Source: Rhodoligotrophos sp. CJ14
GTDB lineage: Bacteria; Pseudomonadota; Alphaproteobacteria; Rhizobiales; Im1
DNA length: 64,000 bases
Reading direction: 5' to 3'
Assembly (NCBI RefSeq): GCF_038811545.1
Contig: NZ_CP133319.1
Coordinates: 4,662,001-4,726,000 of the forward strand
The notes below the pieces were generated by a model. The model ran no database searches and was not told where the DNA came from. It saw only the letters and a program-made list of their open reading frames with translations. Shown one piece after another: positions 1-8,348 of the stretch. The first letter of the stretch is position 1, and every line of letters starts with the position of its first letter. Made by a program: the position numbers and the translations under genes.

Positions 1-1
1 T

Positions 2-412
2 GGCGACGAGATCCTGGAATTTCTGCGTGCGGATTTCCCCCAGGCCTTCCGGGATGGCTGGGACTATGAGATCACCGATCTGGCGGCCGATCGGGTCACG
101 GTGCGGCTGAGCTCCCACGAAAGCCAGCTCCGCCCTGGCGGCACCATCTCCGGCCCCACCATGATGCACCTCGCCGATTTTGCGGTTTACGTGTTGCTTC
201 TAGCTTTGCACGGCCAATCGGCGAGCCTGAGCGTCACCACCAATCTGACCATCAGCTTCCTGCGCAAGCCCGAGGCGGGCGATCTCATCGCTGAGGTGGA
301 GCTTTTGAAACATGGCCGCACCTTATCCGTCGCTGCCGTCCATCTCAGGGATGAACGGGGCAGAGTGGTGGCTCATGCCGAGGCAACCTACCACATGGCC
401 GGTGCGGATTAG
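2..412 (+). CDS. PaaI-type hotdog thioesterase, 3' part only
   Basis: The open frame runs in from the left edge of the window, so the true start lies upstream and only the last 136 residues are visible. The visible part is a single hotdog fold. The segment GPTMMHLADFAVY resembles the helix that carries the catalytic acidic residue in PaaI/YdiI acyl-CoA thioesterases, and SFLRKP followed by HAEATYHM fits the closing strands. Such enzymes hydrolyse acyl-CoA thioesters in the cytoplasm; the substrate cannot be told. An internal ATG at 101 would cut the hotdog fold and is not a believable start. A thioesterase gene just upstream of rplM is a common arrangement in Hyphomicrobiales. Confidence 0.8.
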   Translation, partial: GDEILEFLRADFPQAFRDGWDYEITDLAADRVTVRLSSHESQLRPGGTISGPTMMHLADFAVYVLLLALHGQSASLSVTTNLTISFLRKPEAGDLIAEVELLKHGRTLSVAAVHLRDERGRVVAHAEATYHMAGAD

Positions 413-487
413 GGAGGTATTATATTACCTTTGTTGTAAATAGCTGTTTTGAAGCGATTTTTTCCAACAGTCTGCCACACTTCGCGA

Positions 488-516
488 TTGACCCTTTCCC
501 GATCCTGCGGTACAGA
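488..516 (+). promoter_or_regulatory. Possible sigma70 promoter of rplM-rpsI
   Basis: TTGACC at 488-493 matches the alphaproteobacterial -35 consensus well. It is followed after 17 bases by TACAGA at 511-516, a weaker -10. Transcription would begin near 523 and give a leader of about 70 bases. The spacing is ideal but the -10 is poor, so this is a suggestion only. Confidence 0.4.
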
Positions 517-532
517 CGGGCTCAACTTCGCG

Positions 533-553
533 GCAGGCCGCACGCGGGCCTGC
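533..553 (+). promoter_or_regulatory. Hairpin in the rplM leader
   Basis: GCAGGCC (533-539) and GGCCTGC (547-553) form a perfect 7-bp stem with a 7-base loop, 37 bases before the rplM start. There is no U tract, so it is not an intrinsic terminator. Its position suggests an autoregulatory site for ribosomal protein L13 or S9; this is inference from position only. Confidence 0.35.
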
Positions 554-590
554 ACGCGACTTCCGGACCAACATCCATGATGGGTGCATT

Positions 591-1052
591 ATGAAAACCT
601 ACTCTGCGAAAACCGCGGAGGTCGAGAAGAAGTGGATTCTGATCGACGCTGAGGGGCTGGTCGTCGGACGGCTTGCAGCCATCGTGGCGAACCGTCTGCG
701 CGGCAAGCACAAGCCGATCTTCACGCCTCACATCGACTGCGGTGACAATGTCGTGGTGGTCAATGCCGATAAGGTGGTGCTGACCGGCAACAAGCTGCAG
801 AACAAGCCCTATTACTGGCATACGGGCTTTCCTGGCGGCATCAAGGAGCGCAAGGCGCACCAGATCCTCGAAGGGCGCTTTGCCGATCGGGTTCTGCGTC
901 TCGCGGTGCAGCGCATGATGCCCGGTGGTCCCTTGAGCCGCCACCAGCTGAAGAATCTTCGTGTCTATTCTGGGTCTGATCATCCTCACGAGGCGCAGCA
1001 GCCGGAGGTGCTGGATGTCGCGGCGCTGAACCGCAAGAATAAGAGGGGATGA
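591..1052 (+). CDS. rplM: 50S ribosomal protein L13
   Basis: This 153-residue protein is a full-length L13, a primary binder of 23S rRNA needed early in large-subunit assembly. The N-terminal motif [14 protein letters not shown] and the central LVVGRLAA and [18 protein letters not shown] blocks are typical. GFPGG and MMPGGPLSR are the glycine-rich rRNA-contact loops. Its stop codon overlaps an ATG of the next frame, and rpsI follows directly. The rplM-rpsI pair is nearly universal in bacteria. Confidence 0.97.
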   Translation: MKTYSAKTAEVEKKWILIDAEGLVVGRLAAIVANRLRGKHKPIFTPHIDCGDNVVVVNADKVVLTGNKLQNKPYYWHTGFPGGIKERKAHQILEGRFADRVLRLAVQRMMPGGPLSRHQLKNLRVYSGSDHPHEAQQPEVLDVAALNRKNKRG

Positions 1053-1057
1053 TCGCC

Positions 1058-1534
1058 ATGTCCGAGTCTACCACACTCGACCAGCTGGGTTCGGCCCTCA
1101 ATATCGAGGCTGACACCGCCGCATTGCCTGAGCCGAAGATCGACAGCCTGGGCCGTGCCTATGCCACCGGCCGCCGCAAGAACGCGATCGCTCGCGTCTG
1201 GATCAAGCCGGGACCGGGCAAGATCACGGTGAACGGCCGTGACGTGGACGCTTATTTTGCGCGGCCGGCCCTGCAGATGATCCTGCGCCAGCCTCTGGAG
1301 GCTGCGGGCCGCAAGGACCAGTATGACGTGATCTGCACCGTGACCGGCGGTGGTCTCTCGGGCCAGGCCGGTGCCGTGCGCCACGGCCTGTCGCGGGCGC
1401 TGACCTATTACGAGCCGGAACTGCGCTCGGCGCTCAAGAAGGACGGGTTCCTCACCCGCGATCCGCGCGTGGTCGAGCGCAAGAAATACGGCAAGGCCAA
1501 GGCGCGCCGCAGCTTCCAGTTCTCGAAGCGCTGA
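1058..1534 (+). CDS. rpsI: 30S ribosomal protein S9
   Basis: This is ribosomal protein S9, whose basic C-terminal tail reaches the P-site tRNA on the small subunit. The signature [11 protein letters not shown] and the tail ending RRSFQFSKR are clear. I choose the ATG at 1058 because the purine-rich AAGAGGGG at 1041-1048 stands about 9 bases before it; the ATG at 1049, overlapping the rplM stop, would have no room for a ribosome binding site. The resulting 158 residues include a short acidic N-terminal extension of about 30 residues, usual in alphaproteobacteria. It is co-transcribed with rplM and followed by a strong terminator. Confidence 0.96.
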   Translation: MSESTTLDQLGSALNIEADTAALPEPKIDSLGRAYATGRRKNAIARVWIKPGPGKITVNGRDVDAYFARPALQMILRQPLEAAGRKDQYDVICTVTGGGLSGQAGAVRHGLSRALTYYEPELRSALKKDGFLTRDPRVVERKKYGKAKARRSFQFSKR

Positions 1535-1559
1535 TCTGGTCAGCATCACCGCAATGCCG

Positions 1560-1587
1560 AAGGCCGGATCATCGATCCGGCCTTTTT
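1560..1587 (+). terminator. Rho-independent terminator of rplM-rpsI
   Basis: AAGGCCGGATC (1560-1570) pairs perfectly with GATCCGGCCTT (1574-1584) around a 3-base loop, and the T run continues to 1587. It lies 25 bases after the rpsI stop and separates the ribosomal operon from argC. Confidence 0.9.
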
Positions 1588-1690
1588 GCTATGCGCAGCG
1601 CCAATTTGTCAGGGTCGTTCGCGCCTCAGCATTGCGCAACGGCCCTCATGCGCTTAGCTAAGCACATCGCGCTAACCTCCGGTGGGAACA

Positions 1691-2638
1691 ATGGCAACAC
1701 GGGTATTCATTGACGGCGAGGCCGGCACCACGGGCCTCCAGATCCGCTCGAGGCTCGAGGGCAGGGCCGATCTCCATATGATCCGTCTCGACGAGAGCCG
1801 GCGCAAGAGCGAGGCGGCGCGCCGCGAGGCCATCAACGAGGCGGATATCGTGATCCTCTGCCTTCCCGATGCCGCAGCTGTCGAGGCGCTTTCATTGATT
1901 GAGCGGCGCAGCGTGCGCGTGATCGACGCCTCCACCGCCCATCGTACCGCCCGCGGCTGGACCTATGGCTTTCCCGAAATGGCTCGCGACCAGCGCGAGG
2001 CGATCGCTGAATCGCGCCGTGTCACCAATCCCGGCTGTTATCCAACGGGCGCCATTGCTCTGCTGCGCCCACTCGTTCAGCATCGCCTGGTTCCTGCCGG
2101 CTGGCCGGTGACGATCAACGCGGTGTCCGGCTATTCCGGTGGCGGCAAGAGCCTGATCCAGGCCTTCGAGGATCCGCAGGCGCCAGGCCACACGCGCGAT
2201 AATTTCAGGCTCTATGCGCTGGGCCTCGGCCATAAGCATGTGGCTGAGATGCAGCAATATATGGGGCTGCACCACCCGCCACTCTTTGCACCAAGCGTTG
2301 GCCGCTTCGCGCAGGGCATGCTGGTCGAGGTGCCGCTTCAGCTCTGGGCGCTTCCCGGTGCGGCTGGCACGGACGATATCCGGCGCATATTGGCGGAGAC
2401 TTACGCCGGCGATCGCTTCGTTGAAGTGGCATCAAAGGAGGAGACCGAGGCGCTGGCCTCGATCGACCCCGAGGGCCTCAATGGCACCAACCGGCTGAAG
2501 CTCTTTGTGTTCGGCAATGACAAGGACAGACAGCTCCGGCTGGTCGCGCTCCTCGACAATCTGGGCAAGGGCGCATCGGGCCAGGCCGTTCAGAACCTCA
2601 ACATCATGATTGGGGCGGATGAGGCAACGGGGCTATAG
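1691..2638 (+). CDS. argC: N-acetyl-gamma-glutamyl-phosphate reductase, short type
   Basis: This 315-residue protein catalyses the NADPH-dependent reduction of N-acetylglutamyl phosphate to the semialdehyde, the third step of arginine synthesis. RVFIDGEAGTTGLQI is the N-terminal nucleotide-binding turn, and TNPGCYPTGAIALLRPL carries the catalytic cysteine. The GHKHVAEMQ segment supplies the catalytic histidine. Length and sequence fit the type 2 ArgC. The ATG at 1691 is preferred over the GTG at 1682 because GGTGGG at 1681-1686 then acts as its ribosome binding site. ArgC after rpsI is a conserved rhizobial order. Confidence 0.95.
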   Translation: MATRVFIDGEAGTTGLQIRSRLEGRADLHMIRLDESRRKSEAARREAINEADIVILCLPDAAAVEALSLIERRSVRVIDASTAHRTARGWTYGFPEMARDQREAIAESRRVTNPGCYPTGAIALLRPLVQHRLVPAGWPVTINAVSGYSGGGKSLIQAFEDPQAPGHTRDNFRLYALGLGHKHVAEMQQYMGLHHPPLFAPSVGRFAQGMLVEVPLQLWALPGAAGTDDIRRILAETYAGDRFVEVASKEETEALASIDPEGLNGTNRLKLFVFGNDKDRQLRLVALLDNLGKGASGQAVQNLNIMIGADEATGL

Positions 2639-2676
2639 AGCATATTGCTCGGATTGTAGCTGACGTCCTTGATGCC

Positions 2677-2764
2677 GTCATGCCCCGGCTTTGGGGCATC
2701 CAGGGGCCATGCGACAGACGGCTTCGAACTGAGCCAGGGATCACCGGGTCGGAACCCGGTGATC
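2677..2764. repeat. REP-like element, copy 1, between convergent argC and aldehyde dehydrogenase
   Basis: Two hairpins stand side by side. ATGCCCC (2680-2686) pairs with GGGGCAT (2693-2699), and GATCACCGGGT (2739-2749) pairs perfectly with ACCCGGTGATC (2754-2764) around a 4-base loop. The left unit begins GTCAT and ends ATCCAGG, like the copies at 44763 and 50421. Short palindromes of this type, starting GTCAT and ending ATCCA, are known to be abundant between genes in several rhizobial genomes. The element may also act as a two-way transcription stop. Confidence 0.7.
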
Positions 2765-2782
2765 ACCTGATGCGACAGAGAC

Positions 2783-4273
2783 TTACCGCAGATTGATGAA
2801 GGTGTGCTTGATCTGCGTGTATTTCTCGAGAGCATGCAGCGACTTGTCACGCCCGATGCCCGACTGCTTGTAGCCACCGAACGGTGCGGTGATGTCGCCG
2901 CCATCGGTCGCATTCACATTGACCGTGCCGGCACGGAGCGCGCGGGCGACCGTATGCGCCTTGACCACGTCGCGGGTCCACAGATTGGCCTGCAGCCCGT
3001 AGATCGTGTTATTGGCGATCGCGACGGCCTCCGCCTCGTCCTTGAACGAGATGGTCGACAGCACCGGGCCGAAGATCTCTTCCTGCGCGATGCGCATATT
3101 GTTGTTCACCGCATCGAAGATGGTCGGCTGCACATAGAAGCCGCCGCTTTCCTGCCGCGCCGGCGTACCGCCGACTGCGATCTTCGCGCCCTCGTCGCGG
3201 CCGATATTGATATAGCTCATCACCCGCTCCATCTGGGTCTTGTCCACCATGGAGCCCATCAGGGTCTTGGGATCGAGCGGATCGCCTGGTGCCCAGGCTT
3301 CTGCATATTTCGCAACCTTCTCCACGAACTCGTCGCGAATATCTTCCTGAACGAGCAGGCGGGTCGCTGCGGTGCAGACCTGACCGGAATTGTAGAAGAC
3401 ACCGGCAGCCGCCTCGCGGGCGGCGCGGTCGAGATCGGCCACATCCGAGAAGATGATATTGGGCGACTTGCCGCCGCATTCGAGGCTTATATGCTTCATG
3501 TTCGACTCGCCGGCATATTTCAGGAAGTACTTGCCCACTTCCGTCGAGCCGGTGAAGGCGACCATATCCACATCCATATGGCGGCCGAGTGCCTGGCCGG
3601 CGGTTTCACCAAACCCGGGCAGCACCTGGAAGATACCGTTGGGCACGCCCGCTTCCGCCGCGAGCTCGGCGATGCGGATGGCGGTGAGCGGCGACTGCTC
3701 GGCGGGCTTCAGGATGACCGCATTGCCGGCGGCAAGTGCTGGTGCATATTTCCACGCGGCCATCAGCAGCGGGAAGTTCCATGGCACCACCGCGGCCACC
3801 ACGCCCAGCGGCTCGCGCGTGATCAGCGAGACGGAATCGGGCCGGGCAGGCGCGAGCTCGTCATACATCTTGTCCACGGTCTCTGCGAACCACTCCATGC
3901 AGTTCACGACCGCGTTCATGTCGGAATTGAGCGATTCGTTGATCGGCTTGCCCATGTCGAGCGTCTCGAGCAGGGCGAGCTCTTCCTTGTGCTTATCCAC
4001 CAGGGCTGCGAATTTAAGCAGGGTCTTCTTGCGCTTGCGCGGCGGAATGGTCGACCACTTGCCGGACTCGAACGCTGCCCGCGCGGCCTTCACGGCACGG
4101 TCCACATCCTCCTGGTCGCACGCGGCGACCTTCGTCAACACCCGCCCATCAATGGGGCTGACGCAATCGAAGGTCTTGCCCGACGCGGCAGCCACATATT
4201 TGCCGTCGATGAAGGCCTGATTGCGGTAGGAAATGCTCGTGATCTGATTGCGATAATCTTCGGCAGCGGACAT
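2783..4273 (-). CDS. NAD(P)-dependent aldehyde dehydrogenase, PuuC-like
   Basis: This 496-residue enzyme oxidises an aldehyde to its acid with NAD(P). Asn166 (VPWNFP), Glu265 (SLECGGKSPN) and Cys300 (SGQVCTAATR) are the expected catalytic residues. The C-terminal [20 protein letters not shown] and the overall sequence are closest, by recall, to PuuC, the gamma-glutamyl-aminobutyraldehyde dehydrogenase of putrescine breakdown. The ATG at 4273 is chosen because GGAGG stands just upstream; a longer frame from 4375 has no such support and would run over the rpmG terminator. No other putrescine gene is adjacent, so the substrate is open. Confidence 0.88.
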   Translation of the reverse strand: MSAAEDYRNQITSISYRNQAFIDGKYVAAASGKTFDCVSPIDGRVLTKVAACDQEDVDRAVKAARAAFESGKWSTIPPRKRKKTLLKFAALVDKHKEELALLETLDMGKPINESLNSDMNAVVNCMEWFAETVDKMYDELAPARPDSVSLITREPLGVVAAVVPWNFPLLMAAWKYAPALAAGNAVILKPAEQSPLTAIRIAELAAEAGVPNGIFQVLPGFGETAGQALGRHMDVDMVAFTGSTEVGKYFLKYAGESNMKHISLECGGKSPNIIFSDVADLDRAAREAAAGVFYNSGQVCTAATRLLVQEDIRDEFVEKVAKYAEAWAPGDPLDPKTLMGSMVDKTQMERVMSYINIGRDEGAKIAVGGTPARQESGGFYVQPTIFDAVNNNMRIAQEEIFGPVLSTISFKDEAEAVAIANNTIYGLQANLWTRDVVKAHTVARALRAGTVNVNATDGGDITAPFGGYKQSGIGRDKSLHALEKYTQIKHTFINLR

Positions 4274-4365
4274 TGAAGCCTCCGTTGGCGCGAGTGTTGT
4301 TATATCCGATTGCCCATGGTGCCTCGGCATCAGCATGGGCCTGAGCACGATCGCGCTACCATAGC

Positions 4366-4395
4366 AAAAAGGCACCGCGAAACGCGATGCCTTTT
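4366..4395 (-). terminator. Rho-independent terminator of rpmG
   Basis: Read on the minus strand, AAAGGCATCGCG pairs with CGCGGTGCCTTT (one G-U pair) around a TTT loop and is followed by further Ts. It lies about 25 bases after the rpmG stop and isolates rpmG from the aldehyde dehydrogenase gene downstream. Confidence 0.85.
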
Positions 4396-4420
4396 GCGAC
4401 CGTCTAATGTCTGAGGCGGA

Positions 4421-4588
4421 TTATTTGATCTTGGCTTCCCGGAACTCGACATGCTTGCGCGCCACGGGGTCGTATTTCTTCAGCGTGAGCTTCTCAGTCA
4501 TGGTGCGCGAGTTCTTCTTCGCGGTGTAGAAATAGCCCGTGCCCGCCGAGCTGACGAGCTTGATCTTGAGTGTGGTCGGCTTCGCCAT
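4421..4588 (-). CDS. rpmG: 50S ribosomal protein L33
   Basis: This short gene encodes 55 residues and reads [18 protein letters not shown] at the start, [16 protein letters not shown] in the middle, and [19 protein letters not shown] at the end. That is the cysteine-free form of L33 normal in alphaproteobacteria. GGAG-like purines (GATGCCCCC on the other strand gives GGGGGCATC) precede the ATG weakly. It has its own strong terminator. The gene lies downstream of the rnr-DUF983-Nudix run, as in many rhizobia. Confidence 0.95.
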   Translation of the reverse strand: MAKPTTLKIKLVSSAGTGYFYTAKKNSRTMTEKLTLKKYDPVARKHVEFREAKIK

Positions 4589-4685
4589 GGGGGCATCTCC
4601 AAAGGTGATCGCGCGGGCAGCGATCCCGCGCTTGATTGGCCTGCATATCGCGCGGGAAGGCGCGGATTGTCAAGCGCCGAGGCGC

Positions 4686-5444
4686 TTAGAGGGTTTCGTG
4701 GATCCAGTTCGCGCCCTGCATACGCTGGAACGGCACCGGGCAGCCGGGGGGGATTTCGCCTGCATCGTTGAGGCTCTCCTCCAGCATGCGCAGGATCTCC
4801 CGCGTGATCCACGGCAGCTCTTGCGCCCGGGCCTCCTCGAAGGTGAACCAGAACCGGTCCAGCAGCTCCTCGGTATTCACCACATGCGGGTTCTCGAGAT
4901 TGACGACGCAGCTCGCATCGACCACGAAGAACCGCGCATCGAATCGCCGCGGACGCCCCGGCGGTGTGATCGCACGTGCAAAATAGCGAAGGCCTGAAAG
5001 ATCAGGCACATAGCCCGTGCTGAGGAAAGTCTGCCAAGCCGGATCGGAGGTCCGTGGCAGCTTGCCCTGCGCCGGTTTGCCGATGATCAGGCCGGTTTCC
5101 TCGAACGCCTCCCGGATCGCCGCAAGCGCAAGGCCGCGCGCCCTGGCTCGGCTGGGGCGGCCGCGCATCTGCACCAGCAGCTTTTCCTCCACCATCGGGT
5201 GCAGGCCATATTTGGTCGAAAGCCGGCAATCCGCCGGATCGAGCCGTCCACCGGGAAACACGAATTTGTTGGGCATGAACTTGTGCGCCTGGTGGCGCTT
5301 GCCCATCATCACCCGCCGGTCGCCCCCTTCATTGCGGAGGACGATGAGGGTCGCGGCATCGCGCGGCCTCAGGCTGCGTCCCGGCACGGGCTTTCCATCG
5401 AGCATCTGCGGATCAGGATGAGGGAGGATTTTTCGCATAGACAT
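4686..5444 (-). CDS. Nudix hydrolase, NUDT19-like
   Basis: This 252-residue protein carries a Nudix fold. The Nudix box is partly visible as FPGGRLD followed by the core REAFEETGLIIG near residues 112-123, with the acidic residues that bind the metal. About 25 residues are inserted between the FPGG turn and the Nudix helix, as in the NUDT19/RP2p type, which act on CoA or similar diphosphates. The substrate here is inference. It starts 6 bases after the DUF983 gene and surely shares its transcript. MRKIL at 5438 is an alternative start. Confidence 0.85.
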   Translation of the reverse strand: MSMRKILPHPDPQMLDGKPVPGRSLRPRDAATLIVLRNEGGDRRVMMGKRHQAHKFMPNKFVFPGGRLDPADCRLSTKYGLHPMVEEKLLVQMRGRPSRARARGLALAAIREAFEETGLIIGKPAQGKLPRTSDPAWQTFLSTGYVPDLSGLRYFARAITPPGRPRRFDARFFVVDASCVVNLENPHVVNTEELLDRFWFTFEEARAQELPWITREILRMLEESLNDAGEIPPGCPVPFQRMQGANWIHETL

Positions 5445-5450
5445 GAGGTT

Positions 5451-5936
5451 TCAATCCGGCCTTCCCGAATGATTGTCAAGGGTGAACCGCGTGTCGGACG
5501 GCGCGTCATCTGCTGGCCCGCCGGCCATCTCCTGCTCCGCCGGTTCAAGTCCGAAGCCGTGCATGAGGAGCGCCCATTGCAGCCCCACGATGCTGCCTTT
5601 GACGATGGGCAGGAGCAGGAGCGTGAGCGCCAGCGTCAAAACCAGCCAGACCGGCGTCTGGATCAGCAGCGGCGGTGACCAGGTCCGCTCGACCGCCAGC
5701 ATGATCGGCACCAGAATATGCCCGACGATGAAGATGGTGAAATAGGGCGGCGCATCATCTGCCCGGTGATGGTGCAGTTCTTCACCGCAGGCAGAACAGG
5801 CATCACTGATCTTGAGATAGCGGTGATAGAGCGTGCGCGCACCGCAAGCGGGGCAAGAGAGCAGGGCGCCCCGCCACATGGCCGCGCCCGTATCGCGCTT
5901 GGGGGCAATAGGCTTGATCGACGCGGCGTCTGTCAT
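5451..5936 (-). CDS. DUF983 family zinc-ribbon membrane protein
   Basis: The 161-residue protein has two CxxC pairs (CPAC and CSAC, about 20 residues apart) that form a zinc ribbon near the N-terminus. Two membrane segments follow (YFTIFIVGHILVPIML and a second rich in LTLALTLLLLPIV). This is the DUF983 pattern; its function is not known. I choose the ATG at 5936 because CGGAGG stands 4-5 bases upstream, inside the end of rnr. The longer frame from 6017 would overlap rnr by 80 bases. It sits tightly between rnr and the Nudix gene. Confidence 0.88.
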   Translation of the reverse strand: MTDAASIKPIAPKRDTGAAMWRGALLSCPACGARTLYHRYLKISDACSACGEELHHHRADDAPPYFTIFIVGHILVPIMLAVERTWSPPLLIQTPVWLVLTLALTLLLLPIVKGSIVGLQWALLMHGFGLEPAEQEMAGGPADDAPSDTRFTLDNHSGRPD

Positions 5937-5937
5937 G

Positions 5938-8343
5938 CTACCTCCGGCCGCGCCGAGATTTGCCCCTGGCCTTCTCTGGCTTGAAGCGGCCATCCTTTGC
6001 CTGAGCCCGTCCGGCAATCGCCCTCATGCGGGCGCGCCGACCCTGTCCGGGCTTTCCAGGTTTTCCGGGGCTGACCATATCGAAGCGCAACCCCCCGGCG
6101 ACAGGCGTTGCCTCCGCGAGGCGCACATCCACCGGATCCCCCAGCTGATAGGTCTCGCCCGTGTTCTGGCCAATGAGCGCGTGGCTTGCCTCGTCATAGG
6201 CGAAATACTCCCTGCCAAGCCTTGCCGCCGGCACGAACCCATCCGCGCCCGTGTCGGCGAGAGCGATGAACAGGCCTGCTTGGGTGACACCGCCGATCCG
6301 GCCATGGAAGACCGCGCCGACCTTGTCGGAGAGATAGGCCGAAACCAGACGGTCGACGGTATCCCGCTCGGCCGCCATGGCCCGCCGCTCGGCCGCCGAG
6401 ATCTGCTCGGCCGTCTCTTCCAGCTGTTCGATATCGTCCTGCGACAGGCCATCCTTGCCAAAGCCGAAGGCAGTGATGAGCGCCCGGTGCACGATGAGGT
6501 CGGCATAGCGGCGGATCGGCGAGGTGAAATGCGCATACCGCCTGAGATTGAGCCCGAAATGCCCGCGATTTTCCGGCGAATAGATCGCCTGCGCCTGGCT
6601 GCGCAGCACCACCGTATTGACGAGATGCTCATTCTCGCTGCCGCGCACCTTCTCGAGAATGCGGTTGAAATGCTTGGGTTGCAGCACCTGGCCCTTGGCG
6701 AAGGGAATATCGAGGCTCGCAAGGAACTCGGTGAGCCCCTCGATCTTTTCGGGCGCCGGCGCATCATGCACCCGGTAGATGAAGGGGATTTTGTGCTCTT
6801 CCAGGCTCTCTGCCGCCGACACGTTGGCCTGGATCATCATTTCCTCGATAAGCCGATGCGCATCGAGCCGTTCCGGGGTAATTACCCGATCGATCAATCC
6901 ATGGGCATCGAGAATCAGCTTGCGCTCCGGCAAATCGAGCTCGAGCGGACCGCGTTTGCGGCGAGCGGCCGCCAGCAGCTTATAGGCGGCCCAGAGCGGC
7001 TTGAGCACCGGCTCAAGCAGTGGGCCGCTGACGTCATCCGGCCGCCCGTCGATGGCGGCCTGTGCCTGCTCATAGGAGAGCTTGGCGGCCGAGCGCATGA
7101 TCACCCTTGCGAAACTATGGCTGATCTTCTGCCCATGCTTGTCGAAGATCATGGAACAGGCGATTGCCGGACGGTCCTCATTCGGTCTGAGCGAGCAGAG
7201 ATCTGCCGACAGCCGCTCCGGCAGCATTGGCACCACACGATCAGGGAAATAGACCGAATTGCCGCGATCCCGCGCTTCCCTGTCGATTGCCGTGCCCGGC
7301 CGGACATAGGCGGCCACATCGGCAATGGCGACGATGACCTTGAACCCACCCTTATTCTTCGGGTCGCTGTCAGGCTCTGCCCAGACGGCGTCATCATGAT
7401 CGCGCGCATCCGGCGGGTCGATGGTGATCAGCGGAACGTCACGCAGATCGGTCCGGCCACGCGGCGAAACCTCCTTCAGCGTCTCCACCTCCGCCAGGGT
7501 GCGTTCGCGGAAGTGGTCGGGCAGCCCGTGCTGGTGGATGGCGATCAGGCTGATATTGCGCTGGTCGGAAAGGTCGCCCAGCCGCTCGCGCACCCGCGCC
7601 CGCTTAAGCCCGCGCCCGCGGTCTCGGATGACATCGACCGAGACGAGCTCGCCGCTTTCCGCCCCCGCGTCATCCCCTGGCATGACGATCAGGTCGCTCG
7701 CATTCTTCTTGTCGACCGGCTGCACCCGCATGCCGCGTCCGCGTGCGATGCGAAACACACCGATGGTCCGGCTCGCCCCCTGATCGAGGATCTTGATGAT
7801 GCGGCCGGTATAGGGCGCTTGATCGTCACTGTCGGGCCCACCATCGATGCGGGCGAGCACGCGATTGCCGATCCCGGGGGGAGGGCCGCTGAGGCCTTGT
7901 TTGCCGCGACCGCCCCGCTCGAAAGGAATCGTCACACGCGGAGCCGGGCCCTGCGTCTCCACCTCCCAATTGCTTGGGGACGCGATGAGGTCGCCTTCAT
8001 CATTGACATCGACAATTTCGAGCACCGTCACCGGCGGCAGCCGGCTCGTGCTTTCCAGCTTCCGCGTATCCCGGCGGATCAGGCCGCGTGCCGTCAGGTC
8101 CTTGAGCATCTGCTTCAAGGTGATGCGGTCGGCGCCCTTGACATTGAAGGCGCGCGCGATCTCGCGTTTCCCGATTCGCCCCGTCTGCGACTGCAAGAAG
8201 TCGAGGATCTCAGCTTCCGAGGGCAGGGGACGAGCACCGGCATCGGCCGCAGAACGGCCATCGCCCGCCTTCTTAGCTGCGGTTTTCTTGCTGCCCTTGC
8301 GAGCCGCGTCTTTGTCCTCGTTGGAGCCCCGCTCCTTTGACAC
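5938..8343 (-). CDS. rnr: Ribonuclease R
   Basis: This 801-residue 3'-to-5' exoribonuclease degrades structured RNA and, in other bacteria, acts with SmpB-tmRNA on stalled messages. An N-terminal winged-helix region (ILDFLQSQTGRIGKREIARA) is followed by cold-shock-like domains. The catalytic RNB domain has the acidic motif IDPPDARDHDDAVW, and an S1 domain (GAVFHGRIGGVTQAGLFI) and a basic tail close the protein. The first 45 residues are lysine- and alanine-rich and probably disordered. It starts 5 bases after topA and forms one transcript with topA, DUF983 and the Nudix gene. Confidence 0.96.
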   Translation of the reverse strand: MSKERGSNEDKDAARKGSKKTAAKKAGDGRSAADAGARPLPSEAEILDFLQSQTGRIGKREIARAFNVKGADRITLKQMLKDLTARGLIRRDTRKLESTSRLPPVTVLEIVDVNDEGDLIASPSNWEVETQGPAPRVTIPFERGGRGKQGLSGPPPGIGNRVLARIDGGPDSDDQAPYTGRIIKILDQGASRTIGVFRIARGRGMRVQPVDKKNASDLIVMPGDDAGAESGELVSVDVIRDRGRGLKRARVRERLGDLSDQRNISLIAIHQHGLPDHFRERTLAEVETLKEVSPRGRTDLRDVPLITIDPPDARDHDDAVWAEPDSDPKNKGGFKVIVAIADVAAYVRPGTAIDREARDRGNSVYFPDRVVPMLPERLSADLCSLRPNEDRPAIACSMIFDKHGQKISHSFARVIMRSAAKLSYEQAQAAIDGRPDDVSGPLLEPVLKPLWAAYKLLAAARRKRGPLELDLPERKLILDAHGLIDRVITPERLDAHRLIEEMMIQANVSAAESLEEHKIPFIYRVHDAPAPEKIEGLTEFLASLDIPFAKGQVLQPKHFNRILEKVRGSENEHLVNTVVLRSQAQAIYSPENRGHFGLNLRRYAHFTSPIRRYADLIVHRALITAFGFGKDGLSQDDIEQLEETAEQISAAERRAMAAERDTVDRLVSAYLSDKVGAVFHGRIGGVTQAGLFIALADTGADGFVPAARLGREYFAYDEASHALIGQNTGETYQLGDPVDVRLAEATPVAGGLRFDMVSPGKPGKPGQGRRARMRAIAGRAQAKDGRFKPEKARGKSRRGRR

Positions 8344-8348
8344 TCTTG

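Noticed and set aside
2804-4276. Long open frame (490 codons) antisense to the aldehyde dehydrogenase
   Set aside because: It mirrors a complete enzyme gene with all catalytic residues; high GC gives long antisense frames. Its product is rich in His, Arg and Gly without domains.
5833-8340. Open frame of 835 codons antisense to rnr and DUF983
   Set aside because: It overlaps RNase R, whose full domain set is clear. The antisense product has no recognisable domain.
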